Shown here piece after piece: positions 38,689 to 51,223 of a stretch of 64,000 bases of DNA. The stretch is from Candidatus Tectimicrobiota bacterium (GTDB lineage Bacteria > JACPUC01): positions 1 through 64,000 of the forward strand of contig JACPUC010000026.1 of the NCBI GenBank assembly GCA_016192455.1, read 5' to 3'. Each line of letters opens with the position of its first letter. The first letter of the stretch is position 1. The notes under the pieces were generated by a model. That model saw only the letters and a program-made list of their open reading frames with translations, was not told where the DNA came from and made no database searches. The position numbers were made by a program, and so were the translations under genes.

Positions 38689-39414
38689 CTAGGCAGGGCC
38701 GGAAGGCTGCGGCTCCCGGTAGTAAAGGATGCGGCTGCAGTGGGGGCAGGTGGCGAGGCTGTTGTTGTGGCGAATCTCCTGCACGAACTGCGGCGGCAGG
38801 CTCATGTGACAGGCGAGGCAGCGCTCGCCTTCGATCTGCACGACGGTAACGCCTGGACGTTTGGCGCGTATCTTGTCGTAGGTTCGGAGCCACGCCTCCT
38901 CGATCACGGCCAGCAGGGCGGCGCGCTCGGTCTCCGCCCCGGAGGAGGCGGCGGCGAGTCCCGCAAACTCCTCTTGCTTCACCCGCACCTGGCGCTCCAG
39001 GCTCGCGGTGGTGCGCTGCATCTCCTCGCGCAACGCCGCCACTTGCGCCTGCATCTCCTCAACCCGCTCGAGATGCTCGAGAATCTTCGTCTCCAGCTCG
39101 GAGCGATGGTTCTTCAGGTAGTCGATCTCGGCCAGGGTGGCGCGGTACTCCTCGTTGGTCTTGCAGGAGAGCAGGCGTCCCTGGGTCTTCCCCAGGCGCG
39201 CGCCCGCGTCCCGCTCGTCCAACTCGAACTGCCGCAGGGCCTTCTGGGTTGCGGCAAACTCCGCTTCCGCCGCCTGCAAGCGTTGCTGGTGCTCGGCGGC
39301 CTGGCGATGCAGGTGTTCGATCTTCAGGGGAATGTCCACGTGAGCGCGATGCAGTCGCTGCAGACGCTCGTCAACACTCTGGAGCTCAATGAGCTTGGCG
39401 AGATTGATGTCCAT
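38689..39414 (-). CDS. Coiled-coil C4-type zinc-ribbon protein
   Basis: MDINLAKLIELQSVDERLQRL... coiled coil ...GERCLACHMSLPPQFVQEIRHNNSLATCPHCSRILYY. Confidence 0.92.
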   Translation of the reverse strand: MDINLAKLIELQSVDERLQRLHRAHVDIPLKIEHLHRQAAEHQQRLQAAEAEFAATQKALRQFELDERDAGARLGKTQGRLLSCKTNEEYRATLAEIDYLKNHRSELETKILEHLERVEEMQAQVAALREEMQRTTASLERQVRVKQEEFAGLAAASSGAETERAALLAVIEEAWLRTYDKIRAKRPGVTVVQIEGERCLACHMSLPPQFVQEIRHNNSLATCPHCSRILYYREPQPSGPA

Positions 39415-39534
39415 GGACAGGCCCTCGGGCGTACATCTCCCCGCTTCGGGCCGGCCATGGCGGCGGGCCCTCAAGTCGGCGGCTGGGGAAAGATGTGGCG
39501 GGGAAAGCGACGCATGTTGGGCTAAGCGTGAACC

Positions 39535-39610
39535 TGGTGGGCCCACCTGGCTTCGAACCAGGGACCAACCGGTTATGAGCCGGTGGCTCTGCCAACTGAG
39601 CTATGGGCCC
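39535..39610 (-). tRNA. tRNA with CAU anticodon (Met or Ile2; not resolved)
   Basis: Reverse complement GGGCCCATAGCTCAGTTGGCAGAGCCACCGGCTCATAACCGGTTGGTCCCTGGTTCGAAGCCAGGTGGGCCCACCA: 7-bp acceptor stem, encoded CCA. Confidence 0.95.
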
Positions 39611-39732
39611 GCCGCTCAACGTTCCGCGGCGCCTGAAGGGTCTCACTCGCTCCTCGAGGGGAGCGTTCGGCTCCCGGGCAGCGAACCATCCCCCTCACGG
39701 CCCCCCCGCGGGCCAAGCGCACCCTCCGGCTC

Positions 39733-41511
<1,779 letters not shown>

Positions 41512-42028
41512 GCGTCGCCGACCTCCCCTGGGAAACTCTTGAACATCAGCCCGAGATTCTGCTCCCTCCAGTGCGCTCGGCACTACCCGGCAACAACTTC
41601 AGCACCATGCTCCTCGGCTGCTCACAAAAAAGCGCCTCGACGAAGGAGCTCTCTACCGTCGCCGCCTGCCGCTCGCCACGCAACGACCTCTCTCAGCCGA
41701 TCACCAACCTCGTCAGCCTCCCTCCTCCAAGCGCTCCGGCCGCCGGCGATCTCCCGCCGCGGCAGACCCTCATCATCCCAGTCATCCCAGCCTTCTTCAA
41801 AAAGCCCCGTCCTGCGGCATGAGCGAAGTGCAGCGTCTTCCTGGCGGCTGCTTGCGGCGCGGCTCGAGAACGCCTCTCCCGGGGTGCGCTCGTCTGTCGC
41901 TGCGTGCCAGCGTGAGACGACAGGAGCGGCCCTTGCCCCCCAGGGCGCCGTTCTCCTCCCCGTCCCTTCGCCGGCGCCGGCGCCAGACGTGCATCAACCC
42001 CCGGCGGGGTATTCCGCTGCGCCGGGCG

Positions 42029-43825
42029 CTACGAAACGCTGGAATGCGGGCGCTTGCGCGCGCGCAACGCCATAGACTCCGCCCGAAGATCGAGAGCCTC
42101 CTGGCCGCGCCCAGCGCGTTCGGCCTCCTTCATGCGCGCAATAAGCTCTTTGGCCGCCACACCCTCCTGGCGACAGCGCAGATTCTTCGTGTGGTCAGCG
42201 ATCAACTCCTCAATGCTGGTGCCGGTTTCACCAATCGGCTGCAGCGCCAGGCTGGCTGCCATCCGGCGCAGGTCTTCAGCAGGGATTATTGGCAAGATTT
42301 CACGTAATTCAAGGGATTGCCCCAACTTTTCTTGATCAAACAGGAACGTTGCAAGCTTCTGGAACGGCGGCTCGCGAAAGGCCACACCCTGCAGAGCCTC
42401 TCGCACCTGAGGGATGCGCTCAGGAAACTGGAGCATGATGCTGAGGAGTTGACGTTCGGTGAACGAGCGGACATCTCGCCTCCCCATGTCGCCGCCACCC
42501 GGCGCGGGCTCCTCGTCCTTGCGGCTCTGCCGCCTCAGTTCGCGCATGATCGTGTCGCGGGGGACCTGGGTGCGATCCGCCAGGAGTGAGAGGTAGCTGC
42601 TGCGCGCCAGGTGGTCCTGCACCCTGCGGAGCGGCTCGAGAAGGTCGCGGATGACAGCGGTGCGCGCCTCGACCGAGGCCAGACCATGCTGCTCGATCGC
42701 CAGGGCGATGAGGAACTCGATGAGCGGCGGCGCCTGGGCCAGGACGCCTTCGAACGCCGCGCCTCCCGTCTTGCGGACAAAGCTGTCGGGATCCTCGCCG
42801 GCCGGGAGCTGCGCCACGCGCACCCGCAGGCCGTGCGTGAGGAAGAGGGTCTCGCCTCTTCCGGCGGCGCGACGGCCGGCGGGGTCGCCGTCGAAGGCCA
42901 CCACCACCTCCGGGGCGAAGCGCTGCAAGAGCCGCACATGCCCCTCGGTGAGGGCCGTGCCGCAGGTCGCCACCACCTGCCGCACGCCGGCCTGATGGCA
43001 ACTGAGGAGATCGAAATAGCCCTCCACGAGCACTGTTTGGCGGGCCCGGCGGATGCTCTCGCGCGCCTGGGCAAGGCCGTAGAGGAGCGCATACTTGCGA
43101 TAGATCGCCGTCTCCGGGGTGTTCAGGTACTTCGGCTGGTCGTCGCGGTTTTCGAGCAGTCGCCCTCCGAAGCCCACGGTGCGACCGTCGACGTCCTGAA
43201 TGGGAAAGATCAGCCGGTCGCGGAAGCGGTCGTAGTAGCCGCTGCCGGTGGCGCGCTCCTTCACCAGCCCGGCTTCCGCCAGCACCCGGGGGTCATACCC
43301 GCGGCCGCTGGCGAACCGCAAGAGGGCATCCCAGCTCTCCGGCGCGTAGCCGAGATGGAAGGACTCAATCGTCTCCTGCGTCATGCCGCGCCCTTGCAGG
43401 TAGGCCGCGGCCCTACCCGTTCCCCCCTGCTCGAGGAGCTGGCGATGGAAGAACTCCCGGGCCAGGTCGAGGCAGGCGAAGAGCTGCTGGCGGTGCTGCG
43501 TCTCGGCATCGCTCACCGGGGCGCGCCGCGAGGGGAGGCGCACGCCGTACCGCCGCGCCAGCACCTGGACGGCTTCGGGGAAGCTGATGTTGTTGATGAG
43601 CTGCAGGAACTTCAGGGCATCACCGCCGGCGCCGCAGCCGAAGCAGTAGAAGATGCCCTTCTCGCGGGTGACGGTAAATGAAGGGGTCTTCTCGCGATGG
43701 AAGGGGCAGAGGGCGCGGTGATTCTTGCCGCGCGCCTCGAGGCTAAGGTAGTCGCTGACGACCTCGACGATATCAGCCCGCTCGCGGAGCTGTTGGAGGA
43801 GGTCAGCGCTGGAACCCTGGGCCAT
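42029..43825 (-). CDS. dnaG: DNA primase DnaG
   Basis: LCPFHREKTPSFTVTREKGIFYCFGCGAGGDALKFL zinc finger; VGFGGRLLE, VLVEGYFDLLSCHQAG, VVVAFDGDPAGRRAA TOPRIM. Confidence 0.97.
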   Translation of the reverse strand: MAQGSSADLLQQLRERADIVEVVSDYLSLEARGKNHRALCPFHREKTPSFTVTREKGIFYCFGCGAGGDALKFLQLINNISFPEAVQVLARRYGVRLPSRRAPVSDAETQHRQQLFACLDLAREFFHRQLLEQGGTGRAAAYLQGRGMTQETIESFHLGYAPESWDALLRFASGRGYDPRVLAEAGLVKERATGSGYYDRFRDRLIFPIQDVDGRTVGFGGRLLENRDDQPKYLNTPETAIYRKYALLYGLAQARESIRRARQTVLVEGYFDLLSCHQAGVRQVVATCGTALTEGHVRLLQRFAPEVVVAFDGDPAGRRAAGRGETLFLTHGLRVRVAQLPAGEDPDSFVRKTGGAAFEGVLAQAPPLIEFLIALAIEQHGLASVEARTAVIRDLLEPLRRVQDHLARSSYLSLLADRTQVPRDTIMRELRRQSRKDEEPAPGGGDMGRRDVRSFTERQLLSIMLQFPERIPQVREALQGVAFREPPFQKLATFLFDQEKLGQSLELREILPIIPAEDLRRMAASLALQPIGETGTSIEELIADHTKNLRCRQEGVAAKELIARMKEAERAGRGQEALDLRAESMALRARKRPHSSVS

Positions 43826-44012
43826 CGTCAGACTCCGACCAGTCACCCTGGCAGATCCGAGGTCGGCGCGCCGCGGCTCGCCCCTCGCCGAGCCGGCACC
43901 CAGCGGCGGACCCCTGCGAGAAGACGGTAGTGAGATTGAGTATGGAACGCTGCACCGAGAATCGCCACAGGGAAGACGCACAGACAGCGCCGCAGCGGCT
44001 CGAGAGGGACGC

Positions 44013-46454
44013 CTAGCGCAGCTCGGCGATGGTGGCGCCCGTCCCCCCCCGGGCATCGATCTCGGCATGGAAGGCGCGCACTTGGCGGTGACGGCGCAGG
44101 AACTCTCCGGTGGCCCGTCGCAATGCTCCGGTGCCCTTGCCGTGGATGATGCGCACATTCGCCAACCCACTTAGGATAGCACGGTCCAGGAATTGATCAA
44201 GGTTCGCGAGGGCCTCCTCGACGGTCTGCCCGATGAGGTTGATCTCGGCGCGCAAGGCGCTGCTGTCGACTTCCAGCGAGTACCCGGGAGCCGTGATAGG
44301 CTGGACCTCCCGCGCCTGCCGGGAAAGCGCGGCGGCACGCTGGCTCCCCTGGCGGACCTCCGCCGGGGGCGGCGCTGCGACGGAGGGCGCCGCGGGCGCA
44401 CGCCGGCGAACCGCCGCCTCGATCGACACCCGCAGCCGCCGCCCGGAGGCTTGCACGAGGAGGCTCCGGCCGCCCTCGTCGACGCGCTCGACGATGCCCC
44501 GCACGCCTCCCTGCCGCAGCTCCACCGTATCGCCGACGACGGGAGGCGTGGCGTCGAACTCGTCGGCGGCGGGCCCCGTCGGCTCGGGCGCGGCATACTC
44601 CGCCAGCGTCCCGCCGAGACTGCCGAAGACCTGCTCCGGGAAGCGCACCGGGCGGCCTGCCGCCGCCTCTTCGCGCAGCGTGTGGACCAGCTCCTCCACC
44701 TGACGCCTGGCCTGCTTGAGGAACTCGCCGCCTTCACGCTGCAGCTTGTCGCTCCAGGCGCGGCGCTCCTCGTCGAGGGCTGCGGCGCGCGCTTCGTCGT
44801 CGCGCCGCCGGCGCTCATAGGCCAGCCGCTGCTGCTCGAGCGCCTCCTGCTCGGTGGCGAGCGCGGCGCGGTCGCGGTGCACCGACTCCACCATCTCCTC
44901 GAAGGGGCTCTTCAAGCCCGTCAGCTCATGACGCGCCCGCTCCAGCACCGAGGCGGGAAACCCCAGCCGCTCGGCCACGGCAATGGCGTTGCTCTGCCCG
45001 GCGAAGCCGAGACGCAGGCGAAAGGTGGGCAGGAGCGTCTCCGCATCGAACTCCATCGAGGCGTTCTGCACGCCCGGCTGGAGATGGGCGTAGACCTTCA
45101 AGGGGTTGTGGTGCGTCGAGATGAGGGTGGGGACGCCGCGCCGGCGCAGCTCATCCGCCACCGCGATCGCCAGGGCCGCCCCCTCGGTCGGCTCGGTACC
45201 CGATCCCAGCTCATCGAGGAGGACGAGGGTTTTCGGCGTGGCCTGGTCGAGGATGAAGCGGAGTTGGCGGCAGTGCCCCGAGAAGGTGCTGAGGTTCTGC
45301 TGCAGGCTCTGCTCGTCGCCGATATCCAGGAAGAGGTCGTCCAGGGCCATGACGCTGCTCTCGGAAGCCGCCGGCAGCGGCAGACCGGCCAGCGCCATGG
45401 CATGGAGGAGGCCGACGGTCTTCAGCACCACCGTCTTGCCGCCGGTGTTCGGGCCGGTGATGATGAGGAGCGTCGTCGCTCCCCCGAGCTCGACATCCAG
45501 CGGCACCACGCCGGCGTCGCGCTTGCCGCCGCCGAGGAGGGGATGGCAGGCCCGCCGCAGGGAGCAGGAACCGTCGCGTCGGAACTCCGGCTCCGTCGCC
45601 TCGTGCTCGCTGGCCCACGCCGCGCGCGCGTACAGGCTGTCGAGCAGAGCCAAGCCGCCGATGCTGCGCAGGAGCTGCAGGCGCACCTCGGCCACGTCCA
45701 TCGTGAGTCGGCGCAGGATGCGCCGGATTTCGGTCTCCTCCTCGAGGGTCTGCTCGATGATGGCGTTGTTGAGGGGGAGGGCGATCTCAGGCTCGACGTA
45801 GAGCGTCGATCGGCTCGCCGACTGGTCGTGCACGAAGCCGCCCACGGCGCGCCGGTACGACGCCTTCAGGGGGATGACATAGCGCTGATTGCGGATGGTG
45901 ACGAAGGGCTCCTGGACGACGTCGCGCTGCGCCTCCATGAACTCACGCAGCAGATCGTTGATGCGCCGGCGGCTGTCGCGCAAACGCTGGCGCAGCATGC
46001 CGAGGCGCTCGCTGGCGCCGTCGCGCAGGTCGCCGTGCTCATCGATCGCCGAGACGATGCGCTGCTCCAGGCGGGGATTGCTGTAGAGGTCCTCGGCGGC
46101 GCGGCGCAGGAGGGGCAGAGAGACCTGACTCGCCGCCAGGTCCGCCGTGATGAGGCGGGCGATCCCCAGCACATGCGCGATGCTCCGCAGCACCAGGGGA
46201 TCGAGGATCACGCCCTCGATGCGCAGCCGTTCGAGGGAGGGCGTCACATCCTCGAACTGGCCGCAGCGGAACGCCAGCCCCTCATCCAGGTAGCGGCGCA
46301 TTTCCCGCACCATCGCAAGCTGCTCCGCCGCCCAGAGCGCCTCGCGCGGGAGCAAGCGGCGCACCGCGGCGGCTCCGACCTGCGACTGGGCATACGCGGC
46401 AACCTGCTCGAGGACCTGTTGGAATTCAAGAATCTCGAGGGTGTGGGGGTGCAT
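44013..46454 (-). CDS. mutS2: Endonuclease MutS2
   Basis: LLIITGPNTGGKTVVLKTVGLLHAMALAGLPLPA, LVLLDELGSGTEPTEGAALAIAVADELRRRGVPTLISTHH; C-terminal Smr domain (INLIGQTVEEAL...RIIHGKGTGALRRATGEFLRRH). Confidence 0.96.
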   Translation of the reverse strand: MHPHTLEILEFQQVLEQVAAYAQSQVGAAAVRRLLPREALWAAEQLAMVREMRRYLDEGLAFRCGQFEDVTPSLERLRIEGVILDPLVLRSIAHVLGIARLITADLAASQVSLPLLRRAAEDLYSNPRLEQRIVSAIDEHGDLRDGASERLGMLRQRLRDSRRRINDLLREFMEAQRDVVQEPFVTIRNQRYVIPLKASYRRAVGGFVHDQSASRSTLYVEPEIALPLNNAIIEQTLEEETEIRRILRRLTMDVAEVRLQLLRSIGGLALLDSLYARAAWASEHEATEPEFRRDGSCSLRRACHPLLGGGKRDAGVVPLDVELGGATTLLIITGPNTGGKTVVLKTVGLLHAMALAGLPLPAASESSVMALDDLFLDIGDEQSLQQNLSTFSGHCRQLRFILDQATPKTLVLLDELGSGTEPTEGAALAIAVADELRRRGVPTLISTHHNPLKVYAHLQPGVQNASMEFDAETLLPTFRLRLGFAGQSNAIAVAERLGFPASVLERARHELTGLKSPFEEMVESVHRDRAALATEQEALEQQRLAYERRRRDDEARAAALDEERRAWSDKLQREGGEFLKQARRQVEELVHTLREEAAAGRPVRFPEQVFGSLGGTLAEYAAPEPTGPAADEFDATPPVVGDTVELRQGGVRGIVERVDEGGRSLLVQASGRRLRVSIEAAVRRRAPAAPSVAAPPPAEVRQGSQRAAALSRQAREVQPITAPGYSLEVDSSALRAEINLIGQTVEEALANLDQFLDRAILSGLANVRIIHGKGTGALRRATGEFLRRHRQVRAFHAEIDARGGTGATIAELR

Positions 46455-46712
46455 GCCTGGAAATCAACCGGGGTTGCAGGCCGTGGGATCGACAGCCTGG
46501 CGACCGAGAGCGCCGGGAGGCGCGGCGTGCGTGGAGACCGGCGATCCTACCACGGCACCTCAGCTCCGTCGTCAAACCTCGCACCTCAGGCACCTGCTCC
46601 CTGGCCGCGGCCGTTGAAGACAAGCGGGAGAGCCGGGAGATGCAGGCCGAGGCACGAAGTGGGAAGCAGCACCCCTGCTTCCCACCTCCAGAGCAACGCA
46701 CTCGACAGACTT

Positions 46713-47162
46713 TCAGGAGAGCATCTCGCGCGCCAGGCGACTCACCATCTCGCCAGCGGCCTGGCCCTTCAGCCGAGCCATCACCTGCTTCATCACCTTG
46801 CCAAGGTCCTTCGGACCGCTGGCGCCGGTCTCGGCAATGGCCGCCTGGATGTACGGTCGCACCTCCTCTTCGCCGAGCTGCGGCGGCAGGTAGGCGCTCA
46901 GAATGCCCAGCTCCTGGGTTTCCTTCTCCACCAAGTCGGCTCTGCCACCCTCCTCGAAGTACTTGATCGACTCGCGGCGCTGCTTGATGCTCGAGGTGAT
47001 GACCGCCAGGACCTCCTCGTCGGTAAGCTCGCGGCGAAGCTCGATCTCCCGGTTCTTGATGGCTGCCTGCAGCAACCGCACAACCGAGAGCTTCACCTTG
47101 TCGGCAGCTTTCAAGGATGTCGTCAGGTCAGTCCGCAAGCGCTCCTTCAAGGCCATGGACAT
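46713..47162 (-). CDS. yqeY: GatB/YqeY domain protein
   Basis: LKERLRTDLTTSLKAADKVKLSVVRLLQAAIKNREIELRRELTDEEVLAVI...LSAYLPPQLGEEEV...DLGKVMKQVMARLKGQAAGEMVSRL. Confidence 0.94.
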   Translation of the reverse strand: MSMALKERLRTDLTTSLKAADKVKLSVVRLLQAAIKNREIELRRELTDEEVLAVITSSIKQRRESIKYFEEGGRADLVEKETQELGILSAYLPPQLGEEEVRPYIQAAIAETGASGPKDLGKVMKQVMARLKGQAAGEMVSRLAREMLS

Positions 47163-47186
47163 CTCTCGGGCAGGCGGCACCGCCTG

Positions 47187-47381
47187 TCATTCCTCAAGCT
47201 CCATCATCTTGAGCATTTTCTTCCGCGCCGCCAAGAGTTTGCGCTTGCGACGCACGCTGGGCTTCTCGTAATGCTCGCGCTTGCGGATTTCCGAGAGGAT
47301 GCCGGCCTTCTCACACTGCTTCTTGAATCGCTTCAACGCATTCTCAAACGGCTCGTTCTCTTTCACCTTCACGCCTGGCAC
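47187..47381 (-). CDS. rpsU: 30S ribosomal protein S21
   Basis: [45 protein letters not shown]. Confidence 0.97.
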   Translation of the reverse strand: MPGVKVKENEPFENALKRFKKQCEKAGILSEIRKREHYEKPSVRRKRKLLAARKKMLKMMELEE

Positions 47382-47556
47382 GAATATCAGCCTCCTTCAC
47401 TGCCATGTCGGTTAGGGTTGCATTGCCTTGAGTGAATAAGAAACGACACTCTTGAAACTCAGCGGTTCCCACCGCCCACCGGGCCGCTGCGGACGAGATT
47501 CCGCTCCCCCTGGATAGCGCAAATCACCGCGACGATGCAGATGAAGACAAAACGTT

Positions 47557-47585
47557 AGGCTACGCCGCTGCGGGGTATCTGTCAA
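47557..47585 (-). promoter_or_regulatory. Candidate sigma70 promoter of rpsU operon
   Basis: Reverse complement: TTGACA - 17 nt - TAGCCT upstream of rpsU. Confidence 0.5.
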
Positions 47586-47766
47586 GGAGATTCTCTCCCT
47601 TTGGCGGCACCCTCTCCTCCCGCCTATCCACGCCTTGGCGTCGTAGGCGCCGTCCTGCTCATGGGGAAGGCAACCTCCCTGAATTCGCCAGGGTCGCCCC
47701 CGGCCCATTCACCGGTCGGCAGTCCCTCCCGCCGACGCCGGCTCTCCCCGGTGTACGCCCGAGGTT

Positions 47767-48933
47767 TCAGCGTTGCAGGATGTGGATCGTGGTGGCGAGA
47801 GCATCGCCCTGGACGTTGCCACCCTGGCAATGCGTCAGGCCCACCCTCGCGCCGTCAACCTGCCGACCCTGCGCTTCGCCGCGAAGCTGCCACACCACCT
47901 CGGCGATCTGGGCCAGGCCGGTGGCGCCCACGGGATGTCCCTTCGCCAGCAGCCCGCCGCTCGGGTTCACCGGTACCCGTCCCCCCAAGGCGGTGGCGCC
48001 GCTCTCGATGAGACGGCCCCCCTCTCCCGGCGCGCAGAAGCCGAGGTCCTCATAGTGGCAAAGCTCGGCCACGCTGAAGCAGTCGTGCACCTCGGCAAGG
48101 TCGATCTCCTCCGGCCCTACGCCGGCCTGCTCGTAAGCCTGAGCCGCAGCCCGCTGCGTCGACTCGAAACCGACATACTCGCGATCCTCGCGGAAGAGCC
48201 CGGAGGTGAGGGCGGAAGCGGCGACGCGGATGGCGGGGCGGCCGCCGCGCCTGGCCACGTCGGCGCTGCAGAGGATCGCCGCCGCCGCGCCGTCGCCGAT
48301 CGGGCAGCAGTGCAGGAGCGTCAGCGGATCGCTGATCATCGGCGAGGCGGCGATCTCCTCCAGGGTGATCTCGTTGCGGTACTGGGCCCGCGGGTTGAGC
48401 GCCCCGTGGCGGTGATTCTTGATAGCGACGCGGGCGCACTGCTCGATGCTCTCGCCATACACCGCCATGCGGCGCCGCGCCAGCATGGCGTAGATGCCCG
48501 GGAAGACGAGGCCCAGAGCCGCCTCCATCTCCATGTCTCCCGCCGAGGCCAGCGCCGTGGTTACCTCCGCGGTCGTCCCCTCGGTAAGCTTCTCGACGCC
48601 GATGGCGAAGGCCACGTCGTAGAGGCCGGAGCCCACGGCGATCCACGCCTCCCGAAAGGCCACCGAGCCGCTCGAGCAGGCGTTCTCAACCTTCGTGACC
48701 GGGATGCCGGCAATGCCGATCTCGCGCAGGATGATCTGCCCGAGGCCCGCTTCCTGGCCACTCAGCAGCCCGCCGGCGAGGTTGCCGCAGTAGGCCACCT
48801 GCACCTCGCTCGGCTTCATGCCGGCATCCGCCAGGGCATCCCAGCACGCATCCGCGCCCAGCTCCCGCAGGCTCCTGGCGCGAAACTTGCCGAACGGCGT
48901 CATCCCCACGCCCAGCACCATCACCTCTCGCAT
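47767..48933 (-). CDS. Thiolase-family / acetyl-CoA acetyltransferase (SCPx-like)
   Basis: MVLGVGMTPFGKFRARSLRELGADACWDALADAG...VENACSSGSVAFREAWIAVGSG...DLAEVHDCFSVAELCHYEDLGFC...VNPSGGLLAKGHPVGATGLAQIAEVVWQLRG. Start approximate. Confidence 0.94.
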   Translation of the reverse strand: MREVMVLGVGMTPFGKFRARSLRELGADACWDALADAGMKPSEVQVAYCGNLAGGLLSGQEAGLGQIILREIGIAGIPVTKVENACSSGSVAFREAWIAVGSGLYDVAFAIGVEKLTEGTTAEVTTALASAGDMEMEAALGLVFPGIYAMLARRRMAVYGESIEQCARVAIKNHRHGALNPRAQYRNEITLEEIAASPMISDPLTLLHCCPIGDGAAAAILCSADVARRGGRPAIRVAASALTSGLFREDREYVGFESTQRAAAQAYEQAGVGPEEIDLAEVHDCFSVAELCHYEDLGFCAPGEGGRLIESGATALGGRVPVNPSGGLLAKGHPVGATGLAQIAEVVWQLRGEAQGRQVDGARVGLTHCQGGNVQGDALATTIHILQR

Positions 48934-49039
48934 TGGACCCACCTCTGACGGGGACGGCACCGCCGCGGTCCCCGATCTTTCCTGCCGGCTGCGGCCCGAG
49001 TCGCCGCGGGCGCGGCCCCCCTTCCTGGCCCGACGCCGC

Positions 49040-49462
49040 TCAAGCGCGGCGCGCGCCGGTCGGCACGGGCACGAAGCGGTAGCCGAGAACGCGGCGTCCT
49101 AACCGGTCACGCTTGTAGGGAGCAAGCTCCAGCTCCACCGTTTGGCCGATCTGCAGTGCCTCGAGATCACCTCCCAGCAGGGCGAACACCCGCAGCCCTT
49201 CGGGAAGATCAACATACCCGAAGGCGTACGGCGTCTCATAGCCTACCGGCGGGACGCGGACGACCGTAAAGGTGTACAGCTTGCCGCGGCGAGAGAGCGG
49301 CAGACGCTCCACCGTGCCGCTCGAAAAGCAGGCCACGCAGCGCGTGCGCCAGGGGAAGCGCACGGCTCCGCAGACCGTACAGCGCCCGCCGATGAGGTAC
49401 GGGGGCGCATTGTCGGGAGCCGCAAAGAGACCTTCACGCACCGGAACCAGTTCCGCTTCCAT
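49040..49462 (-). CDS. Zn-ribbon/OB-fold DUF35-family protein (thiolase partner)
   Basis: PYLIGGRCTVCGAVRFPWRTRCVACFSSGTVERLPLSRRGKLYTFTVVRVPPVGYETPYAFGYVDLPEGLRVFALL. Confidence 0.93.
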   Translation of the reverse strand: MEAELVPVREGLFAAPDNAPPYLIGGRCTVCGAVRFPWRTRCVACFSSGTVERLPLSRRGKLYTFTVVRVPPVGYETPYAFGYVDLPEGLRVFALLGGDLEALQIGQTVELELAPYKRDRLGRRVLGYRFVPVPTGARRA

Positions 49463-50119
49463 GGCTCTCCTCGGCTCCCGACCACGGACCCAGCCCGCGC
49501 CCCGCGGCAGCCGCGCAGTGGCAGCCTCTTCCCAGTCACCGTTACCGCCGGCGCCGCTCGCCGCCCAAACCGCCGGCATGGCTCCGCATCGGACGGACTG
49601 CTCCAGCATAGCGTTACGCCTGCGGCGACGCAACTCCCCCGGCGACCGGGTAGGGAGCGGCTGAAGCGGTTCCCCATGGGCCTTCGGCCCACCCGCAAGC
49701 TCATGAAAATAAGCAGACACTTCTTTCTCGGCAGGGTTCCATCCCATCGGCCGTAGGGGCGGTTCGCGAACCGCCCCTACCATCGGCATACAAGAAACCG
49801 TTGAGGCACGCGGATCTCGGTGTGCCTCCGTGTCCATCTGTGGTTCCTTCCCCTGCCTTCTCTGCGTTCTCTGCGTCTCTGCGGTGCAATCATTTGAACC
49901 GCAGAGGCGCAGAGAGCACCGAAGTGGAGGAGACTAGCCGCACGAGCGTCAGCTTCATCATCGCGCAACATCAACCACGTACGCGCCTCTTTTCGAAAGC
50001 AGGGTGCGGCGCGGCTGGGAATCCGCATGGCGCCGCGCCTCTTCCACGCAGCGCATCGCCCTCCCCAGCTCCCCTCGGGCCGCTGCCGCCTCTCTGCCCT
50101 CGCCCTGCCCTGGCTCCTC

Positions 50120-51124
50120 TCATCCCCTCCAGTACTCCGCCGGCTGCATGGTGATCCGGTTGCGCTGCGTGCCGATCTGCTCAATCGTTCCCTCGATGAT
50201 ATCGCCATCCTTCAGGAAGGCGCCAAAGGCGGCGGCATTCCCCGCCGGCGAGCCGGTGGCGATGATATCCCCGGGCTCCAGCGTGCAGAGGCGCGAGATG
50301 CCCGCAATGATCTGCGGGATGGAGAAGAGCATCTCCGCGGTGCTGGCGCTCTGGCGCACCTCGCCGTTCACCTTCAGGCTGAGGGAGAGCGCGTGCGGAT
50401 CGAACCCCGCCTCGGGAATGAGGAGGTAGGGACCGAGGGGACCGAACGTGTCCTGGCCCTTCATGCCCAGCCAGTCCACGCGCCCCTCCGCGGGGAGGTA
50501 GGAACGGTCGGAGATGTTGTTGATGATCGTGTACGCGCCCACGTGGTCGTAGGCGCGCGCCACAGGGATATGCCGTCCCGCCCGCCCGACGACCACGGCA
50601 AGCTCCAGCTCGTAGTCGAGCTTCTCAACCCAGGGGGGAATGATGATGGGGCTGTAAGGGCCGGTGATACAGGTCGGCGGTTTCTGGAAGGCAAAGAAAC
50701 GGCCCGCGCGCATGCTCTCCCCCGGCTTCAAGGTGCGATCCACCTCCTCGGCGTGGAGGGCGTAGTTGCGCGCCATGCCAAACACCTTGCGCGGCTGAGG
50801 AACGGGTGGCAGGAAGGTGAGACCCTTGGGATCAAGGAGGACGCTCTGGTTCTCGAACATGGTGCGGTCGGCGCCGAGCCTTTGCTCGCGGGCCAGGGCG
50901 CCCTCGATGACCACCTGCGTCAGCCGCCGCGTCTCGTCATCAGCTTGCAGGAAAGCGACCGGATCGGGCGGCAGCTCACGGCCGGCCACGCTGATGCGGT
51001 CCACCGGGCTGATGCCCCCCTCCATCGTGAAGGCATAGGCGAGCACGAGGTCGAGAATCTTCCCCTGCAGCTCGACGCCCAGCCGCATCCTGCCCGTGTG
51101 CGTGAACAGGCATAACCGCATCAC
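50120..51124 (-). CDS. Fumarylacetoacetate hydrolase family protein
   Basis: KVFGMARNYALHAEEV, KLDYELELAVVVGRAGRHIPVARAYDHVGAYTIINNISDRS, LCTLEPGDIIATGSPAGN. Confidence 0.94.
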   Translation of the reverse strand: MMRLCLFTHTGRMRLGVELQGKILDLVLAYAFTMEGGISPVDRISVAGRELPPDPVAFLQADDETRRLTQVVIEGALAREQRLGADRTMFENQSVLLDPKGLTFLPPVPQPRKVFGMARNYALHAEEVDRTLKPGESMRAGRFFAFQKPPTCITGPYSPIIIPPWVEKLDYELELAVVVGRAGRHIPVARAYDHVGAYTIINNISDRSYLPAEGRVDWLGMKGQDTFGPLGPYLLIPEAGFDPHALSLSLKVNGEVRQSASTAEMLFSIPQIIAGISRLCTLEPGDIIATGSPAGNAAAFGAFLKDGDIIEGTIEQIGTQRNRITMQPAEYWRG

Positions 51125-51223
51125 CCCCGCCGTCTCCTTGCACCCGCCACCTGGGGGCCGGCGATCCTCGCGGCCGACGCGCTGGCGCCGCCCCGCTTTC
51201 GAGCGCGGCGCCCCTCACGCTCG

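Noticed and set aside
44193-47435. 1080-aa ORF on the + strand
   Set aside because: Antisense to mutS2, yqeY and rpsU; a GC-rich shadow ORF with biased His/Arg/Leu/Gln composition.
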